In this document: positions 38,037 to 47,100 of the stretch, in pieces | Numbering within the stretch: position 1 is the first letter of the stretch | Layout of the letters: each line of letters begins with the position of its first letter | NCBI RefSeq assembly: GCF_003399445.1 | Contig: NZ_QUQO01000001.1 | Span: 2,787,001 to 2,851,000 of the forward strand | Reading direction: 5' to 3' | From: Parvularcula marina | Lineage (GTDB): Bacteria > Pseudomonadota > Alphaproteobacteria > Caulobacterales > Parvularculaceae | Length of the DNA: 64,000 bases | Position numbers and translations under genes: made by a program | The notes under the pieces: model-generated | Database searches by the model: none | Told to the model about the DNA's origin: nothing | The model's input: only the letters and a program-made list of their open reading frames with translations

Positions 38037-38270
38037 ATGGCCGTAGGTTGGCAGCAATTACTTATCGTTCTCGTGATCGTGCTTGTCCTGTTCGGCGGGC
38101 GCGGGCGGATTTCATCGATCATGGGGGACATGGCGAAGGGCATCCGCTCCTTCAAAAAGGGCCTCAATGACGATGAGGACGAGAAGGGCGCAAAAGGCGA
38201 CGCCAATATCGCCCATGAGACGCCGCCGACCAGCCCGGCCTCGGAATCTTCAGAAAAGACCAAGGCATAA
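38037..38270 (+). CDS. tatA: Twin-arginine translocase subunit TatA
   Basis: A 77-residue Tat pore subunit: an N-terminal membrane helix (residues 5-20, [17 protein letters not shown]), then the [24 protein letters not shown] amphipathic helix and a charged tail. In most TatA proteins the hinge reads FG; here it is FGGRG. It is the first of three consecutive tat genes. Two TATAAT-like sequences occur upstream, but no full promoter was assigned. Confidence 0.92.
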   Translation: MAVGWQQLLIVLVIVLVLFGGRGRISSIMGDMAKGIRSFKKGLNDDEDEKGAKGDANIAHETPPTSPASESSEKTKA

Positions 38271-38285
38271 AGGCGGCTTCTCGCC

Positions 38286-38591
38286 ATGAACCTCGTTCCT
38301 CAGGTCGGCATGGTCGAGCTTTTGACGCTCGCCATTCTCGCACTGATTATCGTCGGACCCAAAGACCTGCCGCGCCTGCTCTATGGTGCCGGCAAGATCG
38401 TCGGCAAGCTCCGCCGCATGGCGGATGAATTCCGCGCGGGCTTTGACCAGATGGCGCGCGAGGTCGAGATCGAGGAAATGCGCAAGGAAATCGAAGAGCT
38501 CAAGAAAGTGAATGTCGAGGAGGATGTCCGCTCGGCCCTTGGTGAGATTGACGAAAATCTTGACGTCAAGAAACAGAGCTCCGGGAACTGA
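38286..38591 (+). CDS. tatB: Sec-independent translocase subunit TatB
   Basis: A 101-residue subunit with one N-terminal helix (VGMVELLTLAILALIIVGPKDLP), the LPRLLYGAGKIVGKLRRMADEFRAGF amphipathic segment and a helical charged tail. TatB and TatC together form the receptor for twin-arginine signal peptides. The GPKDLP sequence separates it from TatA. Confidence 0.92.
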   Translation: MNLVPQVGMVELLTLAILALIIVGPKDLPRLLYGAGKIVGKLRRMADEFRAGFDQMAREVEIEEMRKEIEELKKVNVEEDVRSALGEIDENLDVKKQSSGN

Positions 38592-38596
38592 CGGAT

Positions 38597-39427
38597 ATGT
38601 CTGATACCAGCCGTGCCGTGGGTGAGCATTCTGGAGAAGAAGAGCTCGATGAAGTCGAGGCGAGCCGCGCGCCGTTGATGTCTCATCTGATTGAGCTGCG
38701 GCGGCGCCTGATTTTCTGCGTGGTCGCGCTCATCATCGGTTTCGGTCTCTGCTTTGCGTTCTCCTATACGCTCTACAATCTGCTGACGATCCCATTTGTT
38801 GAAGCCACAAAAAGAGCAGGCCTCGAAGAGCAGGCGGTTCTGAATTTTCCTCCGCTTGGGCTGTTCTTTGCGCGAGTGAAGCTCAGCTTTTTTGCCGGGC
38901 TGATGGTCGCGTTCCCGATTATCGCGTGGCAGCTCTATGCCTTTGTTGCGCCTGGCCTCTACCGGCATGAGCGGCGCTCCGTATACCCCTTCCTGATCGC
39001 GATTCCCTTCCTCTTCGCGGGCGGCATCGCACTTGTACATCAGGTGATCCTACCTTTCGTCATGAATTTCGCATTGTCGATGGAGGCGCCCGCCGAAGCA
39101 GCGGGGCAGGCGAACTTCAATCTGCTGGTCTTTGTCGGGGATTACCTCAATCTTGCGCTGACGCTGATCATCGCCTTCGGCTTTGCCTTCCAGCTGCCGG
39201 TCGTCATGACATTGCTTGGGCGGGCAGGGGTCGTGACCCCGGACTGGCTGCGCCGCAACCGGCGCTTTGCAATTGTCATCATCTTCCTGGCGGCAGCATT
39301 CCTGACGCCGCCCGATCCGGTCAGTCAGGTCACGCTGGGCGTCACCATCTGGGCGCTTTATGAGCTGTCGATCCTGATGGTCGTTCTGATGGGCAGTGGC
39401 CCTGAACGAGAAGACGAGAGCCAATAA
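38597..39427 (+). CDS. tatC: Sec-independent translocase subunit TatC
   Basis: A 276-residue polytopic membrane protein with six helices. The N-terminal cytoplasmic segment MSHLIELRRRL near residue 30 and the FAFSYTL-like first loop form the signal-peptide site. FNFPPLGLFFARVKLSFFAG and FAGGIALVHQVILPFV follow as expected. It completes the tatABC operon, and a hairpin terminator lies directly after its stop. CopA at 62598 and the lipoprotein at 31432 are potential Tat substrates in this window. Confidence 0.94.
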   Translation: MSDTSRAVGEHSGEEELDEVEASRAPLMSHLIELRRRLIFCVVALIIGFGLCFAFSYTLYNLLTIPFVEATKRAGLEEQAVLNFPPLGLFFARVKLSFFAGLMVAFPIIAWQLYAFVAPGLYRHERRSVYPFLIAIPFLFAGGIALVHQVILPFVMNFALSMEAPAEAAGQANFNLLVFVGDYLNLALTLIIAFGFAFQLPVVMTLLGRAGVVTPDWLRRNRRFAIVIIFLAAAFLTPPDPVSQVTLGVTIWALYELSILMVVLMGSGPEREDESQ

Positions 39428-39429
39428 AA

Positions 39430-39457
39430 AACGCGCCCGCTATTGGGGCGCGTTCTT
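39430..39457. terminator. Bidirectional terminator between tatC and mucR
   Basis: AACGCGCC and GGCGCGTT form an 8-bp stem (further extended by C-G pairs), preceded by a run of A and followed by CTT. Located between convergent tatC and mucR, it can end transcripts from both. Confidence 0.75.
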
Positions 39458-39484
39458 CACAATACTTATTGTATTCGGAAAGGG

Positions 39485-39949
39485 TCAGGAGGCGCGCTTG
39501 CGCCCGCGCTTGACCGGAGCCGCCTTGCGGCCGCCAGCGGTACCGAGGCCAATCTTTTTGGCAAATTCGGAACGGCGCTTGGCATAATTCGGGGCAACCA
39601 TCGGATAATCAGCCGGCAGGTTCCATTTGCGGCGATAATCGTCCGGAGACATATCATACTGGGTGCGCAGGTAGCGCTTCAGCATTTTGAGCTTCTTGCC
39701 GTCTTCGAGGCAGATGATGTGGTCGTCCGTGATCGACTTCTTCACCGGGACGGCCGGTTTCTGGTTCGTCTGTTCAGCTTCGGTTGTGCCGCCCAGGCTC
39801 TGCAGTGTCGCATAAGTGGCGTGGAGCAGATCCTGCAACTGTTCTGCCGGCACAGAGTTGTTGCTGACAAAAGCGGAAACGATGTCCGTGGTGAGGTTCA
39901 GCGTATCACTTCTGCTGAGGCTATCTTCACGCGTAGCGCCATCATCCAT
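39485..39949 (-). CDS. mucR: MucR/Ros-family transcriptional regulator
   Basis: A 154-residue DNA-binding protein. The N-terminal helical region mediates oligomerisation; the C-terminal part holds the divergent zinc finger and following helices (HIICLEDGKKLKMLKRYLRTQYDMSPDDYRRKW; metal histidines are degenerate, as in MucR). The tail is basic. MucR proteins are H-NS-like silencers that also act in alphaproteobacterial cell-cycle control, with CtrA in some species. The gene diverges from glyA across a 317-nt gap. Confidence 0.9.
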   Translation of the reverse strand: MDDGATREDSLSRSDTLNLTTDIVSAFVSNNSVPAEQLQDLLHATYATLQSLGGTTEAEQTNQKPAVPVKKSITDDHIICLEDGKKLKMLKRYLRTQYDMSPDDYRRKWNLPADYPMVAPNYAKRRSEFAKKIGLGTAGGRKAAPVKRGRKRAS

Positions 39950-40266
39950 AAGAAGGTTCCTTTCCGGTTTCTCTTATTTTCTATTATCGAAGTTAGAAGT
40001 ACGCCACATCACTTAATATGTCTTGCGTATTTCAGGAGCGAGGTGGGCCAATACATCCAGTATAACTGCAATACAATAGATTTCCTGTGTGAAACGGCGG
40101 TAATGAGTACTGGAACAACTGTTCCGGGAATAATGCGATTTTTTTGTGGCAATCAGCGATGTGAACATATGCCGCAAATTGCAATGGAATAGGCAACTGG
40201 CCGTTGCCGATTCGGGGAAGCTGGCGTTACAAGCCGCGTCTAACCCTGCTTGAAGAGGCCTGTCCG
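39950..40266. other. Divergent mucR-glyA intergenic region
   Basis: This AT-rich gap must hold both promoters. One perfect palindrome is described separately. No riboswitch structure or small gene could be supported by eye. Confidence 0.5.
40112..40125. promoter_or_regulatory. Perfect palindrome upstream of glyA
   Basis: GGAACA, a 2-nt spacer, TGTTCC. It lies 141 nt before the glyA start. The GAAC-N4-GTTC core equals the Gram-positive SOS box, not the GTTC-N7-GTTC site of alphaproteobacterial LexA, so the binding protein is unknown. Confidence 0.3.
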
Positions 40267-41559
40267 ATGAGTGCCACTCCCGAATTCCAGTCCGCCGCCA
40301 GTTCCTTTTTCACGGACGACCTGTCCATCTCCGATCCGGACATGGCCGGCATCATTTCCCGCGAGGAAGTGCGGCAACGTGACCAGATCGAACTGATCGC
40401 CTCAGAGAACATTGTCTCCCGCGCTGTGCTTGAAGCACAAGGGTCAGTACTGACGAATAAATATGCCGAGGGTTATCCGGGGCGCCGCTATTATGGCGGG
40501 TGTGAAGTCGTCGACGAAGCCGAAGAGCTGGCGATCAATCGCGCAAAGAAACTCTTTGATTGTGAAGAGGCGCTGGTCCAGCCGCATTCGGGCAGTCAGG
40601 CCAACCAGACAGTCTTCATGTCCCTGATGAAACCGGGCGATGCTTTCCTCGGTCTTGATCTGGCAGCGGGCGGTCACTTGACCCATGGCTCAAAGGTCAA
40701 CCAGTCCGGCAAATGGTTCGATGCGCACCATTATACTGTCGATCCCGAAACGCACATCATCGATATGGATGAAGTCGGACGGCTTGCCGATGAGGTGAAG
40801 CCGAAAATGATCGTTGCGGGCGGTTCTGCCTATGCGCGGACTCTCGACTTCAAGGCGTTCCGGGAGATTGCTGACCGGGTCGGCGCCTATCTCATGGTTG
40901 ACATGGCCCATATCGCGGGTCTGGTCGCAGCGGGCGAGCATCCATCGCCGCTGCCTTACGCACACGCCGTGACGTCAACGACGCACAAGACCCTTCGCGG
41001 TCCGCGCGGCGGCCTAGTGCTGACCAATGACAAGGATCTTGCAAAGAAATTCCGCTCGGCACTGTTCCCCGGCCTGCAAGGCGGTCCGCTGATGCATGTG
41101 GTGGCGGCAAAGGCTGTTGCCTTCGGTGAAGCACTGCAACCTCAGTTCAAGGAATATATCCGTCAGGTCGTCAAGAACGCGGATGTGCTCGCCAATACAC
41201 TGATTGAGGCAGGCTATGCTGTCGTCTCAGGCGGTACGGATACGCACCTTGCGCTGATCGATCTGCGTCCCAAGGGCGTGAAAGGGAATGCCGCGGAAGA
41301 GGCGCTCGAACGCGCGCATATCACAACGAACAAGAACGGCGTGCCGAATGATCCGGAAAAACCGGCGATCACGTCGGGCATCCGGGTCGGCTCGCCGGCG
41401 GCGACCAGCCGCGGATTCGGCGAGGCTGAATTTGCGGAAACCGGTCGTTTGATGGCGCGTGTCCTTGATGCGCTCGCTGAGGGCGGGGACACATCAGCAG
41501 TCGAGCAGGAGGTTGCGGGCGAGGTCAAAAAACTGCTGACCCGTTTCCCGATTTACTGA
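40267..41559 (+). CDS. glyA: Serine hydroxymethyltransferase
   Basis: A 430-residue PLP enzyme interconverting serine and glycine with one-carbon transfer to tetrahydrofolate. Landmarks: [18 protein letters not shown] near residue 40, [17 protein letters not shown] near 62, the PLP lysine in [12 protein letters not shown] near 240 and [15 protein letters not shown] near 375. The ATG at 40267 is chosen over an upstream in-frame start; the earlier stretch lies in a GC-variable leader. A strong terminator follows. Confidence 0.95.
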   Translation: MSATPEFQSAASSFFTDDLSISDPDMAGIISREEVRQRDQIELIASENIVSRAVLEAQGSVLTNKYAEGYPGRRYYGGCEVVDEAEELAINRAKKLFDCEEALVQPHSGSQANQTVFMSLMKPGDAFLGLDLAAGGHLTHGSKVNQSGKWFDAHHYTVDPETHIIDMDEVGRLADEVKPKMIVAGGSAYARTLDFKAFREIADRVGAYLMVDMAHIAGLVAAGEHPSPLPYAHAVTSTTHKTLRGPRGGLVLTNDKDLAKKFRSALFPGLQGGPLMHVVAAKAVAFGEALQPQFKEYIRQVVKNADVLANTLIEAGYAVVSGGTDTHLALIDLRPKGVKGNAAEEALERAHITTNKNGVPNDPEKPAITSGIRVGSPAATSRGFGEAEFAETGRLMARVLDALAEGGDTSAVEQEVAGEVKKLLTRFPIY

Positions 41560-41580
41560 TCTTCAGGAGGCGGATGAGGA

Positions 41581-41616
41581 GGGCGATTGCCGGAGATGGC
41601 AACCGCCCATCCTTTT
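41581..41616 (+). terminator. Terminator of glyA
   Basis: GGGCGATTGCC pairs with GGCAACCGCCC (one A-C mismatch) around a 6-nt loop, then ATCCTTTTA. It slightly overlaps the 3' end of the convergent VOC gene. Confidence 0.8.
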
Positions 41617-42073
41617 ATCCAGTTGCGGCGGCTTCCAGTCCGGCAATGTCGATCTTCTTCATCGCCATGAGGGCACCGCCGACCCGTTGTGCCTGAGCCG
41701 CATCACCAGCATGCAGCAGGCGGGGCAGGGCTTTTGGGACGATCTGCCAGCTAAAGCCATATCTGTCTTTCAGCCAGCCGCACATGCTCTCTTCGCCGCC
41801 ATCAGCGATGAGGGTCGACCATAACCGGTCTGTCTCTTCCTGATCTTCTGTCAGTACAGAAATGGACGTTGCGGCGCTGGCCGGAAAGCGGCCATCATTC
41901 ATGTTCATCACCATGAAGGGCGCGCCGCTCAGGGTGAATTCGACAATCCCCGGCATACCGTCATAGACCGCATCGATTTTGCTGTCTGGCAACAGGGAAG
42001 TGTAGAACTCTGCCAGCTCCTTGGCCTGATCCTTCACCCACAGGCAGGTGCGGAGCTTTGATGAAAATTCCAT
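41615..42073 (-). CDS. VOC-family (PhnB-like) protein
   Basis: A 152-residue PhnB/3-demethylubiquinone-9-methyltransferase-like VOC protein: LRTCLWVKDQAKELAEFYTSLLPDSKI, FTLSGAPFMVMNM, then a DQEETDRLWSTLIADGG and CGWLKDRYGFSWQIVPK half. This set has no proven enzymatic role in most bacteria. It is the last gene of the TetR-headed operon. Confidence 0.85.
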   Translation of the reverse strand: MEFSSKLRTCLWVKDQAKELAEFYTSLLPDSKIDAVYDGMPGIVEFTLSGAPFMVMNMNDGRFPASAATSISVLTEDQEETDRLWSTLIADGGEESMCGWLKDRYGFSWQIVPKALPRLLHAGDAAQAQRVGGALMAMKKIDIAGLEAAATG

Positions 42074-42075
42074 GA

Positions 42076-42423
42076 TCAGATCTCGAAGATCTGATCAAAG
42101 CCACCAAAGATCATCCGCTTACCATCAAAAGGCATCTCGCCCCCGGCCATGCGTTCGTCCGCCATCGCCTTCTCCCATCCGGCGTCACGGGCGACCTTGC
42201 TTTCCCATTTGATGAAACCGAAGACGACTTCCTCGCCTTCTTCTCTCAACACGGCCGTGTGAAGCGAGTTCACTTGACCTTCCGGCACGTCGCTGCCCCA
42301 GCAATCTGTCACGGACAGGGCGCCATATTCCTTGAAGATGGGATCCATCGTCTTGGCGAAGTCGAGATATTTTTCTTTGTTCCCGGACGGTACCGGGGCA
42401 AGGAACAAATCGTAGTAGGTCAT
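42076..42423 (-). CDS. DUF1428 family protein (YbaA-like)
   Basis: A 115-residue dimeric alpha/beta-barrel (ferredoxin-like) protein. It shows the family start TYYDLFLAPVP and the ALSVTDCWGSDVPEG and VVFGFIKWESK segments typical of DUF1428. No catalytic role is known. It lies 12 nt after one VOC gene and 2 nt before the next. Confidence 0.88.
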   Translation of the reverse strand: MTYYDLFLAPVPSGNKEKYLDFAKTMDPIFKEYGALSVTDCWGSDVPEGQVNSLHTAVLREEGEEVVFGFIKWESKVARDAGWEKAMADERMAGGEMPFDGKRMIFGGFDQIFEI

Positions 42424-42435
42424 ATTTTCTCTCCT

Positions 42436-42918
42436 TTATGAGTTGCGGACGGCCGCTTCGAGAGCCGCAATGTCAATTTTCTGCATGGTCATCATCGCTT
42501 CAAAAGCGCGCTGGGCTTTGTTGCGATCCGTGCTGGTCGTCAGTTCCATGAGGATCTTCGGGGTGATCTGCCATGAATGCCCCCATTGGTCCTTGCACCA
42601 GCCGCACTGGCTTTCCTGCCCGCCATTGCTGACAATGGCGTTCCAGTAGCGGTCGGTTTCTTCCTGATCTTCAGTCAGGACCATAAAGCTGACCGCTTCA
42701 TTTGGTTTGAAAGTCGGGCCACCATTCAGGCCGAGGAATTTCCTGCCGAGTACGGTAAATTCGACCGTCAGCTCACTGTCGGCCCGACCGTCGGGGAAAT
42801 CGCTGGGCGCGTAATTGATGCGCTCAACGCTGCTGTTCGGAAAGGTCGCGGCGTAGAATTCTGCGGCCTTGCGGGCTTCGCCGTGGTCATACCACAGGCA
42901 GTTGACGAGATCGGACAT
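42436..42918 (-). CDS. VOC-family (PhnB-like) protein, second copy
   Basis: A 160-residue paralogue of the VOC gene at 41615: [51 protein letters not shown] and [22 protein letters not shown] align closely with it. The ATG at 42916-42918 follows AAGAGAGG; a longer frame was rejected because it overlaps the SRPBCC gene. Sandwiching DUF1428 between two related VOC genes suggests local duplication. Confidence 0.83.
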   Translation of the reverse strand: MSDLVNCLWYDHGEARKAAEFYAATFPNSSVERINYAPSDFPDGRADSELTVEFTVLGRKFLGLNGGPTFKPNEAVSFMVLTEDQEETDRYWNAIVSNGGQESQCGWCKDQWGHSWQITPKILMELTTSTDRNKAQRAFEAMMTMQKIDIAALEAAVRNS

Positions 42919-42931
42919 GCCTCTCTTCCAT

Positions 42932-43411
42932 TCAGACTTGCCGAGCCAGCTCATCAAGTTGGGCGGAAGCGGCTTTCCAGCCATCTTCAAATCCCATCTC
43001 GAGATGCGTTTTCATCGTTGCCTCTTCATTGTGACGTGCGCCCCAGATCATTTTCGTGCCGCCATCATCCATATCCGACAGCTCCACAAAACCAGTCATG
43101 AAATGGCTAGGAGCCGGCATGAAACCTTCGCGGTAGGCATCGGTGAAGACGAGGCGCTCTTCGGGCACGATCTCCAGCCAGATGCCGAAATTCTCGTGCC
43201 GCTCACCATTCGGGCTTGCCATGATGGTATTCATCCGTCCTCCGGGGCGCAGGTCAAAATCGGCTTCGGGCACATGCCAGGGCTTGGGGCAGTACCATCG
43301 CTTGAGTAGCTCTGCCTCCGTCCAGCAGCGCCAGACGATATGGCGCGGTGCATCAATGATCCGTTCAATGACGAGGGTCAGAGGCGCTTCCTGCCTGAAT
43401 GTCACTGTCAT
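42932..43411 (-). CDS. SRPBCC / AHSA1-family protein
   Basis: A 159-residue START-like protein: [33 protein letters not shown] and [14 protein letters not shown] are typical of AHSA1-like members, ending with [16 protein letters not shown]. The start ATG overlaps the upstream tetR stop by 4 nt, so translation is coupled. The trio of SRPBCC, VOC and DUF1428 genes is a recurring bacterial cluster of unknown purpose, often under ArsR or TetR control. Confidence 0.88.
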   Translation of the reverse strand: MTVTFRQEAPLTLVIERIIDAPRHIVWRCWTEAELLKRWYCPKPWHVPEADFDLRPGGRMNTIMASPNGERHENFGIWLEIVPEERLVFTDAYREGFMPAPSHFMTGFVELSDMDDGGTKMIWGARHNEEATMKTHLEMGFEDGWKAASAQLDELARQV

Positions 43412-44046
43412 CTGGTGTCTCCCTTTGATTTTTGTTGTGAGAAGAGAATTTCGACGTAACGCCGAAGGTGGCTGACCATATCGCGGGCGATATCCGCATC
43501 GCCTGTCGCCTTGGCGAGAATGAACGCCCCCTGAAGAACGGCTTGTGTGTGAAGGGCGAGGCTCTTTGGCGTCCAATCGGCCTTCATTCCGCGGTCGGTC
43601 ATCGCCGCCCTGATATCGGCTTCAAGGGTTTGGGCATGGCCCGTGATGCTGTCGCCACAGGCGCGGGTGATCGCTTCAGATTGTCCGTAGACCTCTTGGG
43701 CCATGGTTCCAACGAGACAGGTAAATTCGTGCAGCTCGCCTTCGAGGATCTCGAGGCGGAAATCGATATAGGCAAGGAACCGCTCCAGCGGATCAGCGGG
43801 CTCGTGATAGGGCGCGCCCGCGAAAAGCCCGCCCGTCATCTCCGACCAGAACTCGGCTGCGGCGACGCCCAGCGCTTCCTTGCTGTCAAAGTGATGGAAG
43901 AACGCGCCCTTGGTAACGCCTGCTGCCGCGCAGAGATCATCGACCGTGGTCGCCGAATACCCCTTTTGCCGGATCAGGGTCAGCGCCGCCTCCAGCAATT
44001 TGTCCTTTGCCGTCACTCGCCGCTTGGATGTTGCTGTTGCACTCAT
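43408..44046 (-). CDS. TetR-family transcriptional repressor
   Basis: A 212-residue regulator with an N-terminal TetR helix-turn-helix (KDKLLEAALTLIRQKGYSATTVDDLCAAAGVTKGAFFHHFDSKEAL, about residues 14-58) and a ligand-binding C-terminal domain (TetR_C-like). It heads the operon with the SRPBCC, VOC and DUF1428 genes. A perfect palindrome 10 nt before its start codon is its likely operator, so it is autoregulated and controls the whole operon. Confidence 0.92.
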   Translation of the reverse strand: MSATATSKRRVTAKDKLLEAALTLIRQKGYSATTVDDLCAAAGVTKGAFFHHFDSKEALGVAAAEFWSEMTGGLFAGAPYHEPADPLERFLAYIDFRLEILEGELHEFTCLVGTMAQEVYGQSEAITRACGDSITGHAQTLEADIRAAMTDRGMKADWTPKSLALHTQAVLQGAFILAKATGDADIARDMVSHLRRYVEILFSQQKSKGDTR

Positions 44047-44055
44047 GCCGTCTCA

Positions 44056-44073
44056 ATACCAACCAGTTGGTAT
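44056..44073. promoter_or_regulatory. TetR operator (perfect palindrome)
   Basis: ATACCAAC and GTTGGTAT arms around a 2-nt CA spacer make an 18-bp operator-like palindrome. It ends 10 nt upstream of the tetR start codon, in the tetR-nrdR divergent gap, and contains the ACCAACCAGTTGGT core. Confidence 0.75.
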
Positions 44074-44125
44074 GTTGTCTAGCGAGGAAAAGCAGAGCGC
44101 CCTGTGGGCGGCTAAACCAAAACAG

Positions 44126-44139
44126 CCACAATATCTGGT
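44126..44139. promoter_or_regulatory. Possible NrdR box upstream of nrdR
   Basis: CCACAATATCTGGT resembles the NrdR box ACACWATATWTWGT and is partly palindromic. It is 34 nt upstream of nrdR. A single copy is present, whereas NrdR normally binds two, so this is tentative. Confidence 0.35.
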
Positions 44140-44173
44140 ATCTCTGGCAAAGACCGACTAAAGGCGCTCGATC

Positions 44174-44626
44174 ATGCGATGCCCGTTTTGCACAAGTGAA
44201 GACACGCAAGTGAAGGATTCCCGTCCTGCAGAGGAGGGGGCGGCCATCCGCCGTCGCCGCCAATGCAGTGATTGCGGGGCCCGCTTCACGACGTTTGAGC
44301 GTGTCCAGCTTCGTGAACTCACCATCGTGAAGTCCTCGGGCAAGAAAGTGCCCTTTGACCGCGAGAAACTGCATCGCTCGATCAGCATCGCCACGCGCAA
44401 GCGGGATATCGACGCGGAAACCATCGAAAGAGTGGTCTCCAGCATTGTCCGCGATCTCGAAGCGTTGGGCGAGGCGGAAATAACCTCGCGCAAAGTGGGC
44501 GAGTATGCCATGGCGGCGCTGCAAAAGGTCGATGATGTGGCCTATGTGCGATATGCGAGCGTCTACCGGAACTTCCGGGAAGCAAAAGATTTCGAAGCGT
44601 TTTTAGGGTCGATGGAGGCCGAGTGA
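44174..44626 (+). CDS. nrdR: Transcriptional repressor NrdR
   Basis: A 150-residue repressor of ribonucleotide reductase genes. The N-terminal zinc ribbon is CPFC near residues 3-6 and CSDCG near 30-34, followed by the ATP-cone domain ([19 protein letters not shown] through [24 protein letters not shown]). It is first in the nrdR-nusB-thiL run; its stop overlaps the nusB GTG. Confidence 0.95.
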   Translation: MRCPFCTSEDTQVKDSRPAEEGAAIRRRRQCSDCGARFTTFERVQLRELTIVKSSGKKVPFDREKLHRSISIATRKRDIDAETIERVVSSIVRDLEALGEAEITSRKVGEYAMAALQKVDDVAYVRYASVYRNFREAKDFEAFLGSMEAE

Positions 44627-45114
44627 GTATGTCCGGCACCACAGAAATTCGGGGCCGCGCGGTTGAAGCGCGCACCATGGCGCGTCTTGCCGCGGTTCAG
44701 GCCCTTTATCAGATGGAACATTCCGCGATCGGTGTCGAAGCCGTGATCCGTGAATTCCAGTCCTTCCGCCTGGGCGGGGAGATGGAAGGCTCATTGCTGC
44801 GTGATGCGGATGCGGAGTTCTTTGCCGAGACCGTCCGCGGCGTGGTCGAGAACCAGCGCGGCATCGACCCCTTCATCCAGAAACATCTGTCAGAAGGCTG
44901 GACGCTCAAGCGGCTCGATGCGACGGCGCGCTCGATCCTGCGCTGCGGGATTTTCGAGCTGATCCGCCGGCCGGACATCCCCTGGCGCGCGACCGTCGAC
45001 GAATATGTCGAGATCGCGAACAGCTTCTTTGACAGTGGCCAGACCGAGCCGCGCTTCATCAATGGCGTGCTCGATGCATCCGCGCGGGAGATCCGGGCGG
45101 ACGAGGTCAGCTGA
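44623..45114 (+). CDS. nusB: Transcription antitermination protein NusB
   Basis: An all-helical RNA-binding protein that works with NusE/S10 in rRNA antitermination. Landmarks: [17 protein letters not shown] near residue 22, [38 protein letters not shown] near 105 and the final [14 protein letters not shown]. Two starts are possible: GTG at 44623, overlapping the nrdR stop as GTGA, or ATG two codons later. Both follow GGAGG. Confidence 0.92.
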   Translation: MSMSGTTEIRGRAVEARTMARLAAVQALYQMEHSAIGVEAVIREFQSFRLGGEMEGSLLRDADAEFFAETVRGVVENQRGIDPFIQKHLSEGWTLKRLDATARSILRCGIFELIRRPDIPWRATVDEYVEIANSFFDSGQTEPRFINGVLDASAREIRADEVS

Positions 45115-45120
45115 CCTTCC

Positions 45121-46059
45121 ATGGATGAATTCGAGCTGATCGCCCGATATCTCGCGCCATTGGCGGGGGAGGGGGCGTTTGGGCTCAAAGATGATGCAGC
45201 GTTCCATCACGGGGCCGTCATCACCAAGGACCTTTTGGTCGACGGCGTTCATTTTCGTACGGATGATGGCTGGGCCTCTGCAGCCAGGAAATGCTTGCGC
45301 GCCAATATCTCCGATATTGTGGCAAAGGGGGCCGCCCCGGACGGCGTCTTTCTCGGGTTCGTCTGGCCGTCAGATGTGAAAGAGGTCGAGATCGCCGATT
45401 TCTGTGACGGGCTGTCAGCGGACATGACTGCCTATGGGCTCTCATTACTGGGGGGCGATACGACACGCCACCGGCTTGCGGGTGCGCCGCTGACGGTCAG
45501 TATCACCATGACCGGCCAGCCCGGCCCGCGCGGCATGGTCCGCCGCGACGGGGCTAAGCCGGGCGATGCGCTCCTTGTCACGGGCACGATTGGCGATGGT
45601 TGGCTGGGCCTCGAGGCACTCCTTAATGGGTGGACGGATTATTCTGGCGCAATTGATGCCTATCTTGCGCCCCAACCCCCGGCGCCCATTGCGCCTGCCA
45701 TTGCGCAATGGGCGAGTGCCGCGATTGATATCTCTGACGGCCTGCTCGCTGATGCTGGGCATCTGGCAAAGGCGAGCGGTGTCCGGCTGAAGATTGAAGG
45801 CGATCAGCTTCCCTGGTCCGAGGATGCGGCGCGCTGGATCAAGGGCGGCGGGGAGCGCGGTCAGCTTGTGACAGGCGGCGATGATTACCAGACGCTACTT
45901 ACCGTCCCATCCGATAATGTCCGTCAACTGATGGAAGAAGCGGAAGCCGCCAATTGCCGCTTGACCGTAATCGGCGGGGCTGTTGAAGGGGAGCCTGCGG
46001 CTTTCATTCATGCCGCGGACTGGCAGGTTCTGGGTCGAGGCGGCTTTTCGCATTTCTGA
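45121..46059 (+). CDS. thiL: Thiamine-monophosphate kinase ThiL
   Basis: A 312-residue ATP-dependent kinase converting thiamine phosphate to thiamine diphosphate. The PurM-like fold opens FELIARYLAPLAGEGAFGLKDDAA; KDLLVDGVHF near residue 36 and SDIVAKGAAPDGVF near 60 give metal and substrate residues, and IDISDGLLADAGHLAKASGV near 200 is the second-domain signature. It follows nusB by 6 nt. Confidence 0.93.
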   Translation: MDEFELIARYLAPLAGEGAFGLKDDAAFHHGAVITKDLLVDGVHFRTDDGWASAARKCLRANISDIVAKGAAPDGVFLGFVWPSDVKEVEIADFCDGLSADMTAYGLSLLGGDTTRHRLAGAPLTVSITMTGQPGPRGMVRRDGAKPGDALLVTGTIGDGWLGLEALLNGWTDYSGAIDAYLAPQPPAPIAPAIAQWASAAIDISDGLLADAGHLAKASGVRLKIEGDQLPWSEDAARWIKGGGERGQLVTGGDDYQTLLTVPSDNVRQLMEEAEAANCRLTVIGGAVEGEPAAFIHAADWQVLGRGGFSHF

Positions 46060-46078
46060 CGGGGCGGGGACATAGATC

Positions 46079-47089
46079 ATGACGGCGCTGGCGCTCCGGG
46101 ACAGGCTGGGTAAGGCATTCGGGGCCCTTGGCCCCGGCGTCCTGATAGCGTTCACAGTCGCGGCAGCGTCGATGTTCATCTCGGAGCATTACAATGCCCC
46201 CGTCATGCTGATGGCGCTTCTGCTCGGCATGGCGTTCAATTTTCTCTCAGAAGACAATCGCTGCGCCGCAGGGATCCAGTTCACCTCCAGCCGGCTTCTC
46301 AAGATCGGGGTCGCCTGCCTTGGCGTGCGCGTGACCTTTGATCAGATCATGAGTGTCGGCGCCGTACCGCTGATCTCGATCCCTATCTTCATTGTCCTGA
46401 CGATTGCTCTTGGTGCGCTGCTTGCGCGTCTCATGGACCGGCCCATCGGTTTTGGGTTTCTCACCGGCGGGGCTGTGGCCATCTGCGGCGCATCCGCCGC
46501 GCTTGCGCTCTCGGCGGTCCTGCCCAAAACGGAGGTCTCCCAGCGCAACACGCTCTTCACCGTGATTGCGGTGACGACTCTCTCGACGCTGGCGATGATT
46601 GCCTATCCGATCATCTTCACCAATCTTGGCTTCTCTGATGTGCAGAGCGGCATCCTGATCGGCGCGACCATTCATGATGTCGCTCAGGTCGTCGGCGCAG
46701 GCTATGCGATCTCGGACGAGGCGGGCAATGTGGCGACCTATGTGAAGATGATGCGCGTCGCCATGCTGCCGGTCGTCATCATTGCCTTCTCCCTTTATTT
46801 AAGGAGGGGGACGGACGAAACGGCAAAGGCGCCCATGCCGTGGTTTGCGATCTCCTTCGGCATCGTCCTGCTGGTCAACAGTCTCGGGATCCTGCCGGGC
46901 TTTGCCGTCGAGGCGATCCGTGCGCTGTCGCAATGGCTGCTGGTCGCGGCCATCGCCGCGCTCGGCATGAAAACCTCGATGAAGGCCATGCTCTCGCTCG
47001 GCGGCAAGCATATCGGCATGGTCGTGCTCGAAACGCTCTTCCTGCTGGTGATGGCAATCGGGGTCGTTGCGCTTTTCATCCCCGAATAA
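46079..47089 (+). CDS. YeiH/UPF0324-family putative sulfate exporter
   Basis: A 336-residue polytopic inner-membrane protein with about 10 helices. The family motif region SRLLKIGVACLGVRVTFDQI and the GGAVAICGASAALALSAVLP segment near residues 125-150 are diagnostic, as is GATIHDVAQVVGAGYAIS near 195. Some members are linked to sulfite or sulfate export; substrate is uncertain. It is convergent with aroQ. Confidence 0.9.
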   Translation: MTALALRDRLGKAFGALGPGVLIAFTVAAASMFISEHYNAPVMLMALLLGMAFNFLSEDNRCAAGIQFTSSRLLKIGVACLGVRVTFDQIMSVGAVPLISIPIFIVLTIALGALLARLMDRPIGFGFLTGGAVAICGASAALALSAVLPKTEVSQRNTLFTVIAVTTLSTLAMIAYPIIFTNLGFSDVQSGILIGATIHDVAQVVGAGYAISDEAGNVATYVKMMRVAMLPVVIIAFSLYLRRGTDETAKAPMPWFAISFGIVLLVNSLGILPGFAVEAIRALSQWLLVAAIAALGMKTSMKAMLSLGGKHIGMVVLETLFLLVMAIGVVALFIPE

Positions 47090-47100
47090 AGGGGAGGGGC

